From: an uncultured Shewanella sp.
GTDB lineage: Bacteria > Pseudomonadota > Gammaproteobacteria > Enterobacterales > Shewanellaceae
DNA: 32,297 nt
Direction of reading: 5' to 3'
NCBI RefSeq assembly: GCF_947491715.1
Contig: NZ_CANLKR010000049.1
Coordinates: 1-32,297 of the forward strand
Part shown: one piece after another, positions 1-7,974 of the stretch
Numbering within the stretch: the first letter of the stretch is position 1
Layout: each line of letters begins with the position of its first letter
The notes under the pieces: generated by a model
Database searches by the model: none
Told to the model about the DNA's origin: nothing
Seen by the model: the letters and a program-made list of their open reading frames with translations, nothing else
Made by a program: the position numbers and the translations under genes

Positions 1-121
1 AAAAGACTAACTTCTACGTTGCATCACCTCAAAAGGCAATAAGCATTCTTTCAATAATACGCCTTGAATTAAGCCTTTTTACGGGCTCTGAAAACATGCA
101 CTTTCAAGTGGTTTGGGTATA
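1..121. repeat. Truncated MITE-like dispersed repeat (copy A, right part only)
   Basis: These bases align end to end with 17632-17753, the right half of the complete element described at 17487-17753. The shared core includes AAAAGGCAATAAGCATT and CAATAATACGCCTTGAATTA, followed by GGCTCTGAAAACATGCA and a diverged terminal repeat ending GGGTATA at 121. The left half lies outside the window, or is missing. No reading frame with recognisable product runs through it. The repeat nature is seen directly; calling it a non-autonomous mobile element is inference from the terminal inverted repeats of the other copy. Confidence 0.8.
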
Positions 122-146
122 AGTGCATGAAGCGACATGCACTTAT
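119..146. other. Perfect 11-bp stem-loop abutting the repeat end
   Basis: ATAAGTGCATG (119-129) and CATGCACTTAT (136-146) form a perfect hairpin with a 6-base loop. The hairpin begins within the last three bases of the repeat. No T-run follows on either strand, so it is not a typical intrinsic terminator. Confidence 0.6.
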
Positions 147-518
147 CCATTTCCCCCTCCTATCAGCTTTCCTTCAAGCATAATTTGTACAAAACTTGAC
201 AAGTGCTTGTTCATCTAATAACCTAGACGCGTTTTTGGTGTTCCCTGATATGTTTATACTGCTGCAAATCCCCCCGTTAATAGGTTTGATTTTCTTCACA
301 GCTAACGTAAAAAACTCCATCCGACAATATCGTCATTGTACTGTCATAACAGTGTGTTTCACTGATTGGCAGTATTTTGATAAAACTCAGTATATAAATT
401 ATTAATCGGTAATATTTGGACAGACTGATTTCTATATGCTATTTAAAATGGGTGTATCAAAACACTTAATGTTCATCTTTTGCGATTCGCTAAGGATATT
501 TTTATTATTAAAAACCCC
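147..518. other. AT-rich intergenic stretch without a recognisable gene
   Basis: An open frame of 69 codons (196-405, +) exists here, but it lacks a ribosome binding site and resembles no family I know. I see no tRNA, riboswitch or clear promoter. The region may carry the promoter of the small gene at 563. Confidence 0.4.
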
Positions 519-538
519 ACTGCCAAGCTAATGGCAGT
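519..538 (+). other. Short hairpin in the leader of the 57-residue gene
   Basis: ACTGCCA (519-525) pairs with TGGCAGT (532-538) around a 6-base loop. It lies about 10 bases before the AAGGAG ribosome binding site of the following small gene. It is either an upstream terminator without a clean T-run or a leader structure. Confidence 0.4.
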
Positions 539-562
539 TAGACTAAAAAAGGAGTGTGGCCT

Positions 563-736
563 ATGTCATACCAAGTAAATGGACATGAAATAACAGTCGA
601 CTTTCCCGTTAACTCAATTTCAGTCAATAAATCTTCTATCGCTTTCACGGATAGTAGAGGCAAAAATAGAGAGACCTTTTCAAAACGTACTGAAGCAATC
701 AAGTTTATGAAATGGCTTCTCACAAGTAATAAATAA
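563..736 (+). CDS. Small hypothetical protein, 57 residues
   Basis: I do not recognise this protein. The ATG at 563 follows a good Shine-Dalgarno AAGGAG (549-554) with eight bases of spacing, so I prefer it over the in-frame GTG at 554, which lies within or next to the ribosome binding site. The product starts MSYQVNGHEI and is soluble, with no signal peptide or membrane segment. It alternates short hydrophobic and polar stretches that suggest a small beta-sheet (residues 3-38), followed by a basic helix with the sequence RTEAIKFMKWLL. The gene stands alone, with the next gene on the opposite strand. The strong ribosome binding site is the main reason to believe it is real. A DNA-binding or toxin-antitoxin role cannot be claimed from the sequence. 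Confidence 0.55.
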   Translation: MSYQVNGHEITVDFPVNSISVNKSSIAFTDSRGKNRETFSKRTEAIKFMKWLLTSNK

Positions 737-847
737 AGCGTAAAAAGTAAAAACGACTTTTCGATACTCTTTCCTCTCATTCGTATCGAATGTTTGTTAC
801 TAAAGCAAACAGTTAGGACTGTTATTGTACAGCTTTCAAAGTCAACT

Positions 848-897
848 CATTTGGTTCAGGTGGTATCCTTTTCACAGATACATCACCTGACCAAATG
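848..897. repeat. Imperfect inverted repeat, about 20 bp per arm
   Basis: CATTTGGT-CAGGTG-GTATC on the left (848-867, one extra base) mirrors GATAC-CACCTG-ACCAAATG on the right (877-897). The arms enclose about nine bases. No T-run follows on the minus strand, so terminator function for the gene ending at 925 is doubtful. Confidence 0.5.
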
Positions 898-924
898 GTC
901 AATAACACCACACAAAAATGCCGC

Positions 925-1851
925 TCACTTCAACGATAAATTAAATTTCCTCTGATATCGAGGTAACATACTTGCATTCCCCAATAAGCCGCCTTGATGA
1001 AGATATAATACAGGCCTGGCGTCATTACGAGTTAAAAATGACTGCAATACTATCCAGCCTAACGGATCGTAAAGTAAATCAAATTCAATACCCGTTTCAT
1101 TGAGGTGCTGCCACATCTCATAAAAAGCAGTATACAACTTGCCAAAATGATATTTCTTGTCACTTTCTAACACAGTGGGAAAGCAAGCGGGATCACTTAC
1201 TAACGCTAAAAATTGCTGTTTAAGGTAATCGCTGTCACCGACAGCAGCGCAGGTCATCACTTCAATAGGATAAAGGTTGGCTTTAAAAAATGCCGATAAA
1301 TACAATGAAGTTGTACCAGTTCCGGAGGGTAAAAACACCACTAATTGCTCCAGTTGCTGAGCTTTCATCCAAACAACAATTTCTTCCGCTAATAACGACA
1401 CGCCATATTGTGCAAAACCGCAATGGCCTCCCTCAGGAATAAACAAAGTTGCTTTATCATTCTGTAAACACAAATCCTCTATATAAGTCTCGCAGCTGCG
1501 TCCCAGCCTATCTGCCGCGGCACTAAGGTCTATCATATTCGCGCCATTAAGCCGAGCTTGCTTAAAGTTACCTTCAGCGGTATCAAGAGTATGTTTGGCG
1601 ATATGATCCACATAATAATCAAATTGCCAACCTTTTATCTTGGCCAGCACCGACATTGAATACATAGAATTGGATTGAGGGCTACCAAAGCTGATGAGCC
1701 GTTTCACATCAGGAAAGTCATGATCTAAAAAATAGCGAAATTTACGGGCTTTATTACCCGAAAACTCAGGATGCAATAAATCATCTCGCTTAACAAAAAC
1801 ATCATGGCCAAAAAAATCAATCCGCTCCACGGGGGTATCGGCTAACTTCAC
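925..1851 (-). CDS. PLP-dependent ACC deaminase / D-cysteine desulfhydrase family enzyme
   Basis: This is a fold-type II pyridoxal-phosphate enzyme of 308 residues, the usual length for the family. Members deaminate 1-aminocyclopropane-1-carboxylate or desulfurise D-cysteine. The motif SGNKARKF near residue 35 holds the lysine expected to bind PLP. SFGSPQSNS corresponds to the conserved SNH region (here SNS), PSGTGTT is the phosphate-binding loop, and YLHQGG near the C-terminus matches the family HTGG region. The substrate cannot be fixed from the sequence; many marine homologues are annotated only by family. The start is a GTG at 1849-1851: an in-frame stop lies two codons upstream, so the protein cannot begin earlier. 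The ribosome binding site is weak. The gene is monocistronic and divergent from yccF. Confidence 0.8.
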   Translation of the reverse strand: MKLADTPVERIDFFGHDVFVKRDDLLHPEFSGNKARKFRYFLDHDFPDVKRLISFGSPQSNSMYSMSVLAKIKGWQFDYYVDHIAKHTLDTAEGNFKQARLNGANMIDLSAAADRLGRSCETYIEDLCLQNDKATLFIPEGGHCGFAQYGVSLLAEEIVVWMKAQQLEQLVVFLPSGTGTTSLYLSAFFKANLYPIEVMTCAAVGDSDYLKQQFLALVSDPACFPTVLESDKKYHFGKLYTAFYEMWQHLNETGIEFDLLYDPLGWIVLQSFLTRNDARPVLYLHQGGLLGNASMLPRYQRKFNLSLK

Positions 1852-2116
1852 GAATTATATCATCCACAATTTCCATCAGTGCCATCATTTTACGCTGCCA
1901 ATAGTCAAAATTAAAATAAAATAGCTAATATTATTAAAAAATAGCATAAAAAGAGATAATGGTGACAGGGATAGATGAAATAACAAATAAAAACAATTAG
2001 TTAAGAGTTGGCATGAAATTCGCTTATTTCTTAGATTATTGAAATTGGATTATTATGACTATTCACAACCAATGAATGGCAATAATACCAAAAAACCACT
2101 TTACAAGGAGCACTAA

Positions 2117-2527
2117 ATGGGTGTGTTAAGATTAGCATTTAACATTGCTTGGTTTATCATGGGCGGATTCATCATGGGATTAGCATGGTGGCTAGCAGGA
2201 CTTATTTGCATCATTAGTATCATTGGGATCCCTTTTGCCAAGTCCTGTTTTATCATAGGCGAAATGACATTTTGGCCATTTGGTCAAGATGCTATCAACA
2301 GACAAAATATAACGGGCCATAGTGATATCGGTACAGGCACTTTTGGCATGTTAGGTAACATCATTTGGTTTATCTTAGTGGGTTTCTGGCTCGCTATCGG
2401 TCATATTATCTGTGCAATTGCGAGTGCCATCACCATTATCGGGATCCCTTTTGCTTTTCAACATTTAAAACTAGCCAAGCTCACTATCATTCCAATAGGA
2501 CAAACCATTATTTCAACACATCAGTAA
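2117..2527 (+). CDS. yccF: YccF-family inner membrane protein
   Basis: This 136-residue integral membrane protein has the YccF (DUF307) architecture: two tandem copies of a unit ending in IIGIPFA followed by a polar stretch and a PFG/PIG turn (IIGIPFAKSC near residue 35, IIGIPFAFQH near residue 111). Two strongly hydrophobic regions at about residues 5-40 and 75-115 give the membrane segments. The duplicated unit is visible at the DNA level too: GGGATCCCTTTTGC occurs in both halves. AAGGAG is placed well before the ATG. The function of the family is not established. The gene stands alone and converges on the solute-binding protein gene with a shared terminator. Confidence 0.9.
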   Translation: MGVLRLAFNIAWFIMGGFIMGLAWWLAGLICIISIIGIPFAKSCFIIGEMTFWPFGQDAINRQNITGHSDIGTGTFGMLGNIIWFILVGFWLAIGHIICAIASAITIIGIPFAFQHLKLAKLTIIPIGQTIISTHQ

Positions 2528-2531
2528 AAAA

Positions 2532-2555
2532 AATCCGCATGACTCAATGCGGATT
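2532..2555. terminator. Bidirectional terminator between yccF and the solute-binding gene
   Basis: AATCCGCAT (2532-2540) pairs with ATGCGGATT (2547-2555) around a 6-base loop. On the minus strand the stem is followed by a run of seven or more T, a canonical intrinsic terminator. On the plus strand it is followed by CGTTTTA. The minus-strand stop codon (2544-2546) sits in the loop, so the last three codons form one arm. Confidence 0.85.
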
Positions 2556-3368
2556 CGTTTTAGGCATACTCGCTTCCATTAGCGCATCAACATCAATTTT
2601 AGCCAAACCTTGATTGAATATGTCTCGCCATTTTCTCCCTTCAGGCGTATTTCTAAACGCGACAAACAACTCCTTTTCAACAAGAGAACGATCATTAACT
2701 TGTATTTTTTCTTTTAAAGGCTCCATGCCTTCTCTCGCTAATAAATATTTTAATACATGCAAATCAATGACCGCACCGTTGACTCTACCAGACACGACTT
2801 TACGAATATTTTGATCGTCTGACGTCACTGTCTCCACTCGCTGCTCACCCGCAGCAATCATGCCATCGAATTCATGCGTATTCACATAACCTTTCACTAC
2901 GCCTATGGTATATTGATTGAGATCAGATAACTTTTCCCAATAAATAGGATTATCTTTATTTTCAACGATAACCAATAAACTTGAACCGATTGCGACTGAA
3001 AACACTAAATGTTCTGCAGGAAAAATATATTCAGGGATGTAACCTAAATATTTTGTGTGGCTACGTGTGGCTAATCTGACTGCACGATTCCAAGGATAAA
3101 AATCAACAACAAGTTCGTGCCCCATTGCTTTCAATGCAGCACGAGTCACTGCAATTACCGCCCCTTTATTATCGAGTTGTTCGCTAGAATAAGGTGCCCA
3201 ATTCAGCGAAGTTAAATACAAGGTATCAGCTTTTAATGGTGTCAAAAATAACGATAAAGACAATAATAATAGTAACCGACGAAAACACTGAATATGAATA
3301 AACTTATCCATAACACGGATGAATCGACAACACATAATAGTAAAATACAACCTTAAAAGCCTCAGCAT
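2544..3368 (-). CDS. Orphan periplasmic substrate-binding protein, family 3 type
   Basis: The mature part (from about DTLYLTSLNWAPY) resembles the bacterial extracellular solute-binding family 3, which bind amino acids or similar small solutes in the periplasm. The opening beta-strand with W-A-P-Y, then a helix and VDFYPWNRAVRLA, are typical of stand-alone members found in marine gammaproteobacteria. No permease or ATPase genes lie nearby, so the transport role is uncertain; a sensory or scavenging role is equally possible. I chose the ATG at 3366-3368 because GGAG lies ten bases upstream, giving 274 residues. The signal peptide proper (MDKFIHIQCFRR followed by a leucine-rich core and ending LKA) starts at an internal ATG at 3309-3311, which has no good ribosome binding site. 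The true start may be either. Confidence 0.7.
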   Translation of the reverse strand: MLRLLRLYFTIMCCRFIRVMDKFIHIQCFRRLLLLLSLSLFLTPLKADTLYLTSLNWAPYSSEQLDNKGAVIAVTRAALKAMGHELVVDFYPWNRAVRLATRSHTKYLGYIPEYIFPAEHLVFSVAIGSSLLVIVENKDNPIYWEKLSDLNQYTIGVVKGYVNTHEFDGMIAAGEQRVETVTSDDQNIRKVVSGRVNGAVIDLHVLKYLLAREGMEPLKEKIQVNDRSLVEKELFVAFRNTPEGRKWRDIFNQGLAKIDVDALMEASMPKTNPH

Positions 3369-3607
3369 TACAATCAAACTCCTTATTGATAATGATCCAT
3401 TATCACACAAAAATTTTAGCTAATTTCGTGCTTATTGCCACTTTCCTTTTTAGGAAAAGCTTACAGGATCTTGTTGAATAAGCCTCAAAATTCATTCAAA
3501 AAAACGATAAAACAGATCCTTCCTATTAAAATATACCACCACTCATATCAGGGATTGGTCATACCGCCACAACGCCACTCCATTGAAAATACACATGTCA
3601 GTTAGCA

Positions 3608-4504
3608 TCACACATTGTCTTCCTGTTCGAATTCATCCAATATTAACTCGGTAAGTAATTGCCCACCTCTTCCTAATGATCGCTCTAAAGTCGAAACCAA
3701 TTGAGGCGTAAAACAAAAACGGCTGCCTCCCATAAAATCAATTTCCACCAGCGCCCCATCTTTAAGCTCCTGCTCAATCAAAAAATCGGGCATCCACCCA
3801 AATCCAACCCCCATTAAAAGAGCATTCTTTTTCATCATAAAGCCTGACAGATAAAACACTTTATCCCCACCAAATTGCAATTCATCCTGCCGGCTTTTGT
3901 CTGGAGATGAGTCTTCAATGGTCAGTTCAACATGATGCTGTAATTCATAGAGACTTAACTGTCTTTTAGTGGCTAATGGGTGTTCACGACTCGCTACAAG
4001 TATGCTGGTAATTTCAGGTAAGGGTGTCGACTGATAATGAGGCCCTGTTCGGTAATCTTTCACTAACATGAGATCGGCTTTATTAGACTCAAATCTATGC
4101 TGCACCCCCCCTAAAAATTCCATATTAAGCTGAATTTTTGTCGGGATCTGGTAACTTGATAATCGCTTCAATGCGCGCATAATCGGCTCCATAGGCAGCG
4201 CACCATCAATCACCAACTCCAACTTTGGCTCCCACCCCTGATTAAATCGAGTCGCCAGATGCTCAATATTGGCTAAATTATGTAATAATTTTCTCCCTTC
4301 AGCGAGAATGATTTCGCCTTCTGGCGTTAATTCAGCTCGGTATTGATCTCGGCTAAAAAGTGTGATCCCTAAGTGCTGCTCTAACTTTTTAACTTGATAA
4401 CTGATCGCAGATTGGGCCTTATGCAGTCGCTCTGCCGCTTTAGTAAAGCTTCCTTCTTCAACTAAGACTTCAAGCATTTTGAATACATCAATATCGACTC
4501 GCAT
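3608..4504 (-). CDS. LysR-family transcriptional regulator divergent from hmgA-hpd
   Basis: The 298-residue protein has the LysR layout: an N-terminal winged helix-turn-helix (residues 1-62, with GSFTKAAERLHKAQSAISYQVKKLE as recognition region, written here only as a landmark), a linker helix, and a C-terminal effector-binding domain from about residue 90. It is transcribed away from homogentisate dioxygenase, the standard arrangement for a LysR regulator and its target. The intergenic region has an ATC-N9-GAT box. Control of hmgA-hpd, probably in response to a tyrosine-pathway intermediate, is inferred from this context. Autorepression is likely for the same reason. Confidence 0.88.
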   Translation of the reverse strand: MRVDIDVFKMLEVLVEEGSFTKAAERLHKAQSAISYQVKKLEQHLGITLFSRDQYRAELTPEGEIILAEGRKLLHNLANIEHLATRFNQGWEPKLELVIDGALPMEPIMRALKRLSSYQIPTKIQLNMEFLGGVQHRFESNKADLMLVKDYRTGPHYQSTPLPEITSILVASREHPLATKRQLSLYELQHHVELTIEDSSPDKSRQDELQFGGDKVFYLSGFMMKKNALLMGVGFGWMPDFLIEQELKDGALVEIDFMGGSRFCFTPQLVSTLERSLGRGGQLLTELILDEFEQEDNV

Positions 4505-4533
4505 AACACCACTCCCAGTGTAAAATTATCTTT

Positions 4534-4554
4534 ACCATCTAAAAAACTGATGGT
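4534..4554. promoter_or_regulatory. LysR-type operator candidate
   Basis: ACCATC (4534-4539) and GATGGT (4549-4554) form a perfect dyad separated by nine bases. Its centre reads ATC-N9-GAT, which satisfies the T-N11-A consensus of LysR-type regulators. It lies 30 bases before the regulator start and about 107 bases before hmgA. Confidence 0.65.
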
Positions 4555-4661
4555 TTTAATAAAATTATTATTCTTTTTTTTGTTTGTTTTAGCAACTAAA
4601 TTGGTTTCGAGGATTCGATGATGTGTAAAAAATTGCGTTATGCGCATTAAGGAAGAGAAAC

Positions 4662-5822
4662 ATGCCGTTTTATATTAAACAAGGCCAAATCCCTAATAAA
4701 CGCCACATTCAATTTAAAAAAGAAAATGGCGAACTTTACCGTGAAGAGTTGTTCTCTACCCATGGCTTTGCCAATATTTATTCTAATAAATACCATCATA
4801 ATATGCCTACCAAAGCCCTTAATGTGACATCGCACACACTTTCTCATGGTGAGTCTTGGCAAGATGCATTAATACAAAATTATAAACTCGATACTATTCA
4901 ATCAGATAAGCCAGGCCATTTCTATAGTGCAAGAAATAAAATATTTCATAATCAAGATGTTGCTTTCTACACGGCTCATGTCACTGAAGAAACAGAGACA
5001 TTCTATCGCAATGCTTATGCCGATGAAGTCATTTTCATTCATGAAGGCGATGGGATACTTTACAGCGAATATGGCACCATTAAAGTTAACAAATGGGATT
5101 ATTTAGTCATTCCAAGAGGCACTACTTACCAGCTCAAATTTAGTGACTATCATAATGTGCGGTTACTGGTTATTGAATCATTCTCAATGATTGAAATACC
5201 TAAACATTTTCGTAATGAGTACGGCCAACTACTTGAATCTGCCCCCTATTGTGAACGAGATATCCGTACACCAGTGTTAGACGATGCCATTGTGGAACAA
5301 GGTGACTTTACGTTAATCAGTAAGTTCGGCGATCGGTATCAACACATATCACTAGAATGGCACCCATTTGATTTAGTAGGCTGGGATGGGTTTGTTTACC
5401 CATGGGCTTTTAATATCAAAGATTATGCCCCCAAAGTCGGACAAATTCACTTACCTCCTTCCGAGCATTTAGTGTTCAGTGGTCACAATTTTGTGATCTG
5501 CAACTTTGTTCCTAGACCTTATGATTTTCATCCATTATCGATTCCAGCCCCTTATTACCATAACAATATTGACAGTGATGAAGTGATTTATTACGTCGAC
5601 GGTGACTTTATGAGTCGAACAGGGATTAAAGCTGGGTACATGACCTTACACCAAAAAGGGGTACCTCATGGTCCTCAACCTGGTCGTACGGAAGCTTCAA
5701 TAGGTAAAACTGAAACGGTGGAATATGCGGTCATGATCGACACCTTCAATCCATTACACCTAACAACGCATGTCAAAAACTGCATGCAAGATGATTATAA
5801 CCGCTCGTGGTTAGAAAAATAA
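4662..5822 (+). CDS. hmgA: Homogentisate 1,2-dioxygenase
   Basis: HmgA is the cytoplasmic Fe(II) enzyme that opens the ring of homogentisate to maleylacetoacetate in tyrosine/phenylalanine breakdown. The 386-residue product is the shorter bacterial cupin-type form. Iron ligands appear as H300 in PYYHNN, the acidic pair D306/E307 that follows, and H336 in VPHGPQPG. The H300-H336 spacing of 36 equals that of the human ligands H335 and H371. A purine-rich AAGGAAGAG precedes the ATG. It forms an operon with hpd, which supplies its substrate. Fumarylacetoacetase and maleylacetoacetate isomerase genes are not in the window, so the pathway must be completed elsewhere. Confidence 0.9.
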   Translation: MPFYIKQGQIPNKRHIQFKKENGELYREELFSTHGFANIYSNKYHHNMPTKALNVTSHTLSHGESWQDALIQNYKLDTIQSDKPGHFYSARNKIFHNQDVAFYTAHVTEETETFYRNAYADEVIFIHEGDGILYSEYGTIKVNKWDYLVIPRGTTYQLKFSDYHNVRLLVIESFSMIEIPKHFRNEYGQLLESAPYCERDIRTPVLDDAIVEQGDFTLISKFGDRYQHISLEWHPFDLVGWDGFVYPWAFNIKDYAPKVGQIHLPPSEHLVFSGHNFVICNFVPRPYDFHPLSIPAPYYHNNIDSDEVIYYVDGDFMSRTGIKAGYMTLHQKGVPHGPQPGRTEASIGKTETVEYAVMIDTFNPLHLTTHVKNCMQDDYNRSWLEK

Positions 5823-5867
5823 CAACGAAGCAACCACAGCATTAGCACATTGAAAGAGGATATTCAC

Positions 5868-6908
5868 ATGGCAAGCGAACAGAATCCATTAGGTCTACTT
5901 GGTATTGAATTTACTGAGTTTGCCACGCCAGATCATAATTACATGCACGATATCTTTATTGATTTTGGCTTTTCTTTACTTAAAAAAGCCAAAAATAAAG
6001 ATATTCTCTATTATCAGCAAAACGACATCAATTTTTTATTAAATACTGAACACAAAGGCTTTTCTGCTGAGTTCGCTAAATCTCATGGTCCCGCAATTTG
6101 TTCTATGGGCTGGCGTGTCGAAGATGCGCGTTTCGCCTTTGATACTGCCATCCAACGCGGCGCTAAAGGGGCTGATCCGAAACAAACTGATCTTCCTTAT
6201 CCTGCAATCTATGGAATTGGTGACAGTTTAATTTATTTCATTGATACTTTTGGTGAAGCGAATAATATTTATCAAACGGATTTTGAGGATCTTCAAGCCC
6301 CTATTCATACACAAGAAAAAGGCTTTCTTGCCGTGGATCACCTCACCAATAATGTCTACAAGGGAACAATGGAATATTGGTCTAATTTCTATAAAGACAT
6401 TTTTGGTTTTACCGAAGTCCGTTATTTCGACATTAAAGGCAGCCAAACAGCATTGATCTCTTATGCACTTCGCTCACCGGATGGTAGTTTTTGCATTCCG
6501 ATCAATGAAGGTAAAGGCAATGATAAAAATCAAATTGATGAATATCTAAGAGATTATGATGGCCCTGGTGTTCAGCACTTGGCCTTTAGCAGCAGAGATA
6601 TCGTTGCCTCTTTGGATGCAATGAAAGGTTCCGCCATTCAAACCTTGGATATTATTCCTGAATATTACGACACGATTTTTGAAAAGCTTCCTCAAGTCAC
6701 TGAGGATAGGCAAAAAATCAAAGACCATCAAATACTCATTGATGGGGATGAGAAAGGTTACTTATTGCAAATTTTCACTAAAAATTTGTTTGGCCCCATT
6801 TTCATTGAAATTATTCAAAGGCGCAATAATCTTGGATTTGGAGAGGGTAATTTTACGGCATTGTTTGAATCCATTGAGCGCGATCAAATGAAGCGTGGTG
6901 TTTTATAA
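5868..6908 (+). CDS. hpd: 4-hydroxyphenylpyruvate dioxygenase
   Basis: Hpd converts 4-hydroxyphenylpyruvate to homogentisate, the step just before HmgA. The protein has 346 residues and two vicinal-oxygen-chelate domains. The iron-binding facial triad is visible as H158 (VDHLTNNV), H237 (VQHLAFSS) and E314 (FIEIIQRR), close to the positions known for the Pseudomonas enzyme. I chose the ATG at 5868, after AGAGGA at 5855-5860; an in-frame TTG at 5850 has no suitable site. The gap after hmgA is 45 bases without a terminator, so the two are co-transcribed. A hairpin follows at 6933-6961. Confidence 0.94.
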   Translation: MASEQNPLGLLGIEFTEFATPDHNYMHDIFIDFGFSLLKKAKNKDILYYQQNDINFLLNTEHKGFSAEFAKSHGPAICSMGWRVEDARFAFDTAIQRGAKGADPKQTDLPYPAIYGIGDSLIYFIDTFGEANNIYQTDFEDLQAPIHTQEKGFLAVDHLTNNVYKGTMEYWSNFYKDIFGFTEVRYFDIKGSQTALISYALRSPDGSFCIPINEGKGNDKNQIDEYLRDYDGPGVQHLAFSSRDIVASLDAMKGSAIQTLDIIPEYYDTIFEKLPQVTEDRQKIKDHQILIDGDEKGYLLQIFTKNLFGPIFIEIIQRRNNLGFGEGNFTALFESIERDQMKRGVL

Positions 6909-6932
6909 TCACCTATTCACTCACTTTATAAC

Positions 6933-6961
6933 AGCCTGTTGATTGTGTAAAGCAACAGGCT
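6933..6961 (+). terminator. Terminator after hmgA-hpd
   Basis: AGCCTGTTG (6933-6941) pairs with CAACAGGCT (6953-6961) around an 11-base loop, followed by TTATAT. The T-tract is short, so this is a moderate candidate. Confidence 0.6.
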
Positions 6962-7098
6962 TTATATCCTATTTCAGAAAAGGGATCGCTCCCAAAATAG
7001 ACACTGTCTACTCACCACAGTAACACTTCTTGCAATGCTATCCCCCATTTGGCTACACTAGACGCTGAATATGAACTAACAAAAGCCGTCTGTTACTC

Positions 7099-7719
7099 AT
7101 GCCCGATCTCACACTACTTGCTCTTTTTATACCGACTTTTTTTTTCGTCTCCATTACACCAGGCATGTGCATGACACTCGCCATGACCTTAGGCATGAGT
7201 ATCGGTCTGCGTCGAACATTTTGGATGATGTTAGGTGAACTTGTAGGTATTGCATTAGTCGCAATCGCAGCGGTATTAGGCGCAGCCAGTATCATGTTAA
7301 ATTACCCCCACCTTTTTGTCGCCCTAAAATGGATAGGAGGTCTTTACCTAATATACATTGGGATTAACATGTGGCGAGCGAAAGGAAAAACCGCCTTAAT
7401 CCCCCATAATCAAGTGGCTCATGTAAGCAACAAGGCGCTCGTATCACAAGGCTTTATCACTGCAATCGCCAACCCTAAAGGCTGGGCATTTATGATCTCT
7501 CTACTGCCCCCTTTTATTCATGAAGCCAGCCCCGTTGCCCCCCAACTGATAACATTAGTGGGGATCATTATGATCACAGAGTTTATCAGTATGACGGCCT
7601 ATGCTTCCGGTGGAAAAAGCCTCAGACTATTTTTAAGTCGCGGTAATAACGTAAAATGGATGAACCGTATCGCAGGTTCACTCATGATTGCAGTCGGTAT
7701 TTGGTTAGCACTGGATTAA
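7099..7719 (+). CDS. LysE/RhtB-family amino acid exporter
   Basis: The 206-residue inner membrane protein has the LysE-family plan: about six hydrophobic segments and the N-terminal signature SITPGMCMTLAMTLGMSIG, which matches the conserved TPGP/GxxxG region of RhtB-like exporters. Another landmark is NPKGWAFMISLLPPFI in the second half, corresponding to the family's NPK motif. These proteins export amino acids or derivatives such as homoserine, threonine or leucine; the substrate here is unknown. The start ATG has a weak ribosome binding site. It lies alone between the hmgA-hpd terminator and ggt. Confidence 0.88.
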   Translation: MPDLTLLALFIPTFFFVSITPGMCMTLAMTLGMSIGLRRTFWMMLGELVGIALVAIAAVLGAASIMLNYPHLFVALKWIGGLYLIYIGINMWRAKGKTALIPHNQVAHVSNKALVSQGFITAIANPKGWAFMISLLPPFIHEASPVAPQLITLVGIIMITEFISMTAYASGGKSLRLFLSRGNNVKWMNRIAGSLMIAVGIWLALD

Positions 7720-7895
7720 GACACATTCTCTACGCAGTGATTAAAACACGTTTATCTAAACATCATTAACTACTAAAGAGCAACCGTCCCTAACAATAAA
7801 CTAAAACCTTTATTTATCATGTCATTATCTATTAACATACAAATCGCATACCTTTTATCATTATTCTCCATTAAAAAACAATAATATAACCTTGG

Positions 7896-7934
7896 GTGAC
7901 GTTAACGCTTGCATTTAAATAGCATAAACGTCAC
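7896..7934 (+). promoter_or_regulatory. Inverted repeat in the ggt upstream region
   Basis: GTGACGTT (7896-7903) and AACGTCAC (7927-7934) are perfect inverted copies 23 bases apart, about 40-80 bases before the ggt start. This could be a paired operator or a leader hairpin. No regulator is assigned. Confidence 0.4.
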
Positions 7935-7974
7935 ATTACGAAAGCAAAAAAACCATAAACAACAAGGAGCTGTA

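Noticed and set aside
196..405. Open frame of 69 codons on the plus strand
   Set aside because: No ribosome binding site, no family resemblance, and located in AT-rich spacer; likely chance.
4462..4647. 61-codon minus-strand frame upstream of the LysR start
   Set aside because: Covers the operator region and most of the intergenic space; no ribosome binding site or similarity.
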